From Phallusia mammillata (taxonomy: Eukaryota; Chordata; Ascidiacea; Phlebobranchia; Ascidiidae): a DNA stretch of 64,000 nt. Under the pieces are notes generated by a model. That model was not told the origin of the DNA. It saw only the letters and a list, made by a program, of their open reading frames with translations, and did no database searches. The stretch is from NCBI GenBank assembly GCA_003260075.1, contig QLIY01000127.1:124001-188000 (forward strand). Direction: 5' to 3'. The position numbers and the translations under genes were made by a program. Below are positions 60,929-64,000 of the stretch, piece after piece; within the stretch, counting starts at the first letter, position 1; the number at the start of each line of letters is the position of its first letter.

Positions 60929-61969
60929 TTATGGAGACGAAAAGTCGTTCGCATTATTAACAGTATTTTTACTTGCATTACTGACAACATGTATTTGATG
61001 CTTCGACCTGTTGATCACAGGATTAGCATGTTTCCACGGAAAAATCCTCTGTCTCCAGTTGACATAAGATCCTTGTTCAGCGATAACAGCCAAAACCATT
61101 TTAAAACCGTACAAGATGAGCCAAAACTGAGTGTGCTTTCCATCCGACAAGCTAGAGATGGCAACTGAAAATATGATTTCCGAAACAACCAAAAGGGCGG
61201 TGGCTAGACTTAGTCTAATAGCAACACGATGCATTAGCCTCCGCCTTGCTTCGTTTGCCTTAATTCCCAAATGGTTTTGATGCTGAAATAACATTACGAC
61301 TGGGTAAAGGGTAAGAAGCAGTAGACAGACTTGAAAGACGAACGATATTGCGGAGGAAATGAGTAGAACGTGATGAAGTTTTTGCTGGAGTAAATCGACT
61401 GTAGCATTGGATGCAAGTTCGTCTGAGCATCTTGTTTCGACGAAGTGTACGTTAGCCAAAAGCGTCAGAATGCGAAAAGCAAAGACAGAGAATATTACAA
61501 AAATGCTCACAGCTCTTAAAACTCTTGTACTCAGCTGCACCATTGAAGGGTTTTTGTACATGCTTCGTTGGCGAATCCAAACGGTAACGTAAAGAGACAA
61601 AATATTGGCATTTGAGCAAACAATCGTCCCGTTAGATGTCACCATACAAACCAGGTTGCCTTGTTCTCCAAAACGCAAATCAATTTGGGTCAAGAAAGCA
61701 TAAATCAACAATGCGCTTATTCCTATCAGATCAACAGTACCAAGAACCTTATGAAGATGTGAGCCAACTGCCGATTTTTGGTCTTTTGCTTTGTTTATAC
61801 CTTGATAACACTGAAAGCAAATTTGGCTGATCGTCAAATAAAGAGCAGTAGCAAGAAGTGTCCCTGATAAAATTTCGTCGAAGATTTGGCTGCTTTGCGG
61901 CATCTCAACTAGTTGAGTGGTAAAAGAGGTAACGTTCCCTACCGCATCCATCTTCAATGTCAAATGCAA
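60929..61969 (-). CDS. Seven-helix membrane protein, cluster member D, 346 residues
   Basis: The only cluster member in the window with an uninterrupted single-copy frame: ATG at 61969, stop at 60929; a second ATG six codons on (MDAVGNVTSF) may be the true start. The N-terminus carries an NVT sequon. Helices: DEILSGTLLATALYLTISQI; DLIGISALLIYAFLTQIDLRFG; LSLYVTVWIRQRSMYKNP; AVSIFVIFSVFAFRILTLLA; AISFVFQVCLLLLTLYPVVM; LSLATALLVVSEIIFSVAIS; FWLILYGFKMVLAVIAEQGS. It ends YVNWRQRIFPWKH plus a short polar tail. Shared with B and C are QxxLRFG after helix 2, WIRQR after helix 3, LTLYP after helix 5, and WRxRxxPWK after helix 7. Length and topology fit a small rhodopsin-like receptor, but no DRY or NPxxY motif is seen. 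Confidence 0.85.
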   Translation of the reverse strand: MHLTLKMDAVGNVTSFTTQLVEMPQSSQIFDEILSGTLLATALYLTISQICFQCYQGINKAKDQKSAVGSHLHKVLGTVDLIGISALLIYAFLTQIDLRFGEQGNLVCMVTSNGTIVCSNANILSLYVTVWIRQRSMYKNPSMVQLSTRVLRAVSIFVIFSVFAFRILTLLANVHFVETRCSDELASNATVDLLQQKLHHVLLISSAISFVFQVCLLLLTLYPVVMLFQHQNHLGIKANEARRRLMHRVAIRLSLATALLVVSEIIFSVAISSLSDGKHTQFWLILYGFKMVLAVIAEQGSYVNWRQRIFPWKHANPVINRSKHQIHVVSNASKNTVNNANDFSSP

Positions 61970-63850
61970 CAGTCACTTGCTAATGTAGACACTTTTGCCT
62001 GAAAACAGGCAAGGTCATTCAAAAAAGAATGCAACACACATTTTTTTAATTGAAAATAAGACATTTTTTTGGAACAATAAACAAGGACTTTAAACAAAGC
62101 TTGATCAACAAAACATCCCTAAAACTTGTACAAAAAACACCGTGCATACGTTTTAAAAATATATATTTCCAAGACCTTTTGCTGTTCATAACAAAAATTT
62201 CGTTATTTCGCCTACAATATAGTGTATTCAATATATACAAGCAATCTGACAGTTTCCATCAACAAAGATATTCCAAATCATAAACCCTCAACCTGATATT
62301 CTATTACGAAATAAAACTGTCAAAAGCGTCTTAGGAAATTCTAACGCAGATCTTGCACGATGAGGAAGTGTTACTTGAGATTGCTGACAACTGCCTGTCA
62401 AACTAGCATTATGCAAAGTGAACATTGCAATGACAATGTTAATCCTGTTAGTATCCTGCAAACTGAGAGTTCAACTGCAAGTCCAATATCCTTCAACGTA
62501 AAATGTGACATGAGGTTTTACGCAACTTACAATCTAAAAAAACTAAAAGCTAAACTGATGAAGCCTTTGCAAAGGTATAGGTCAATTATTACATGTCATA
62601 TTTGAGAGTTCGATCGCTAATCCGGTTGGCACTCTGTTCGGCAAACATATGAATGCTTATTAATTACACCAAAAGCACCATATGGCGAACAATCTTATGT
62701 TGAAGAAAAACGAAGAAACAGTCCTATTAATCTGCCGAAATATAACTGTACAAACCACAAAAAGAAGAGGACAGATACATATCATACAAAATACATACAT
62801 GACAAAGTTACTGCTGCTGGAAAAATATGTTTGTGGTAAAGCGCCTTAACTTCGGCTTGAGAACAGGTGCACCACCAAGTGACAGATTTTTGATTATTTG
62901 TTTGCCGAAAGATTTGGAACACTTTGAAACATCGCTGACGTTTATAATGCTTTCTACACCTGCACATTGGTCAGTACAGTGGTCAAATGATTTACGAAAA
63001 TATCTGTTTTTTTGTCTTCTTGTTTTCGAAATTTCATTGATGGTTCCAACGCAGCTTCATGTAAATCTTAATTGGCCAGTTTGAGCTTGAATACTAATTA
63101 TCACAAACATAGCGCTATATACTGATTTGCGCTGATATAATTGGTGTGTGATTCCATTTTAGTTATGCCATGTGCCTGACATGGCATGGACATCCGGCGT
63201 CAACAATCAAGGCACTTGTAACAACACGTAAACATGCACTTAACAATGGAGTAATTAACATTTCGTCTGTAAGAATCTTGTTTGGCCAGCGATTGACAAA
63301 CAGCTCATTGGTCTCACACAAAATCAAGTTTTATTCGTACCGTGCATTGGCAAATCTTGACATTTTTTAAAATAAAATGTGTGTTTTAAGAATAATGACC
63401 ATGGGCGAAGTAAGTTGAGTATAACTTACTAATATAAAGTAGTAAGTCGAGTCGGGTTTTTCGTGTCGAAATTGACTTCGGCTTTTTTTCAAAAAATGCA
63501 GGACAGGGGCCAAGTCTAATTCTGACACATTTGCGTTCAAATTACACCTTCCGCACACGAATTTGCACAAATTGTGTATGCAAGTCTTTGCACACAGTCG
63601 TAATGACCTTTTATGCAGCATATCCGCCAAATAGGTTTACTCGATAACTAAAGTTTAGGGCCTAATTCGACTGAAAACATGTTCGAGTTCGAATCTAGTT
63701 GGGACTGATCGCGACATTTTGACATCAAGACAGATAAAATCGTTTATTACCACAATGCACCAATAAGAGTTTCCTTACAACGAGGTATACAGCGAAAAGC
63801 AAATCACAAAAGTTTTTCACAGCAAATAAGTACAAAAACATAGTATCTGT
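61970..63850. other. Intergenic between members D and E
   Basis: AT-rich sequence with no supported gene. A TCGGG-type repeat fragment lies at 63440-63500 and possibly extends to 63720. It should contain the member D promoter and the member E 3' flank. Confidence 0.5.
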
Positions 63851-64000
63851 TTACGTATCACATGAAGTTTTATCAACACTGAATGTGATTTTCCTGTTTT
63901 CTTTAACTATCCCACCAGACACATCAGCAATATTGCTGGTTTTCGAACTGGAGGCAACCGACGGCAGTTCGGACGGGGTATCTGATTTCCATGGCAACAG
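63851..64000 (-). CDS. Seven-helix membrane protein, cluster member E, C-terminal end only
   Basis: The visible 49 codons begin LLPWKSDTPSELPS, the same RLLPWK(P/S)D junction that follows helix 7 in members B and C, and continue with a Ser/Lys-rich tail to a stop at 63851. The rest of the gene lies beyond the right edge. Assignment rests on this one motif and its position next to four relatives. Confidence 0.6.
   Translation of the reverse strand: MLPWKSDTPSELPSVASSSKTSNIADVSGGIVKENRKITFSVDKTSCDT

Overview
The window is eukaryotic, animal nuclear DNA: split genes with short GT-AG introns (about 50 to 1500 bases), AT-rich introns, and many short non-autonomous DNA transposons. Gene content (TM9SF3, NOL9, an evectin, class III alcohol dehydrogenase, an adhesion GPCR, a forkhead factor, a Mind bomb-like E3 ligase) fits an invertebrate deuterostome. 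The compact genes, high allelic divergence and a local family of intronless seven-helix receptors make an ascidian tunicate the best guess, but that is inference. I splice-checked the multi-exon models by hand; the summed coding lengths are all divisible by three.

Layout. 130-2003 (+): 3' part of TM9SF3. 3298-7566 (-): NOL9, head-to-head across about 630 bases with 8195-9394 (+), a PLEKHB2/evectin. 9628-13656 (-): ADH5. 14338-16356 (-): a four-helix MARVEL protein. 17352-29723 (-): a 19-exon adhesion GPCR of about 1006 residues. 31981-36930 (+): a divergent forkhead factor. 37525-37926 (-): a small RIIa-like protein. 39433-47184 (+): a Mind bomb-like protein without ankyrin repeats. From 48824 to the right end lie at least five related genes for a seven-helix membrane protein family without visible introns (48824-50593 -, 54557-55751 +, 57394-58581 -, 60929-61969 -, 63851-64000 - partial).

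From 28.3 kb onward the sequence is cut by 20 poly-C runs. Nineteen are 10 to 13 bases long, with 10 the floor, and one is 70. Nearly all are flanked by two nearly identical direct copies of 80 to 950 bases. This is what scaffold-gap placeholders (10 Ns rewritten as C) between unmerged haplotype contigs would look like. The apparent tandem exon duplications, poly-Gly insertions and frameshifts in the receptor cluster and the Mind bomb-like gene should therefore not be read as biology.

Transposon content is mostly hAT-type MITEs, many with intact terminal inverted repeats and 8-base target duplications, plus tRNA-derived SINE-like elements and a palindromic MITE. No CRISPR, operon or bona fide tRNA gene is visible. 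The genes do not form one pathway; the only functional grouping is the receptor cluster.
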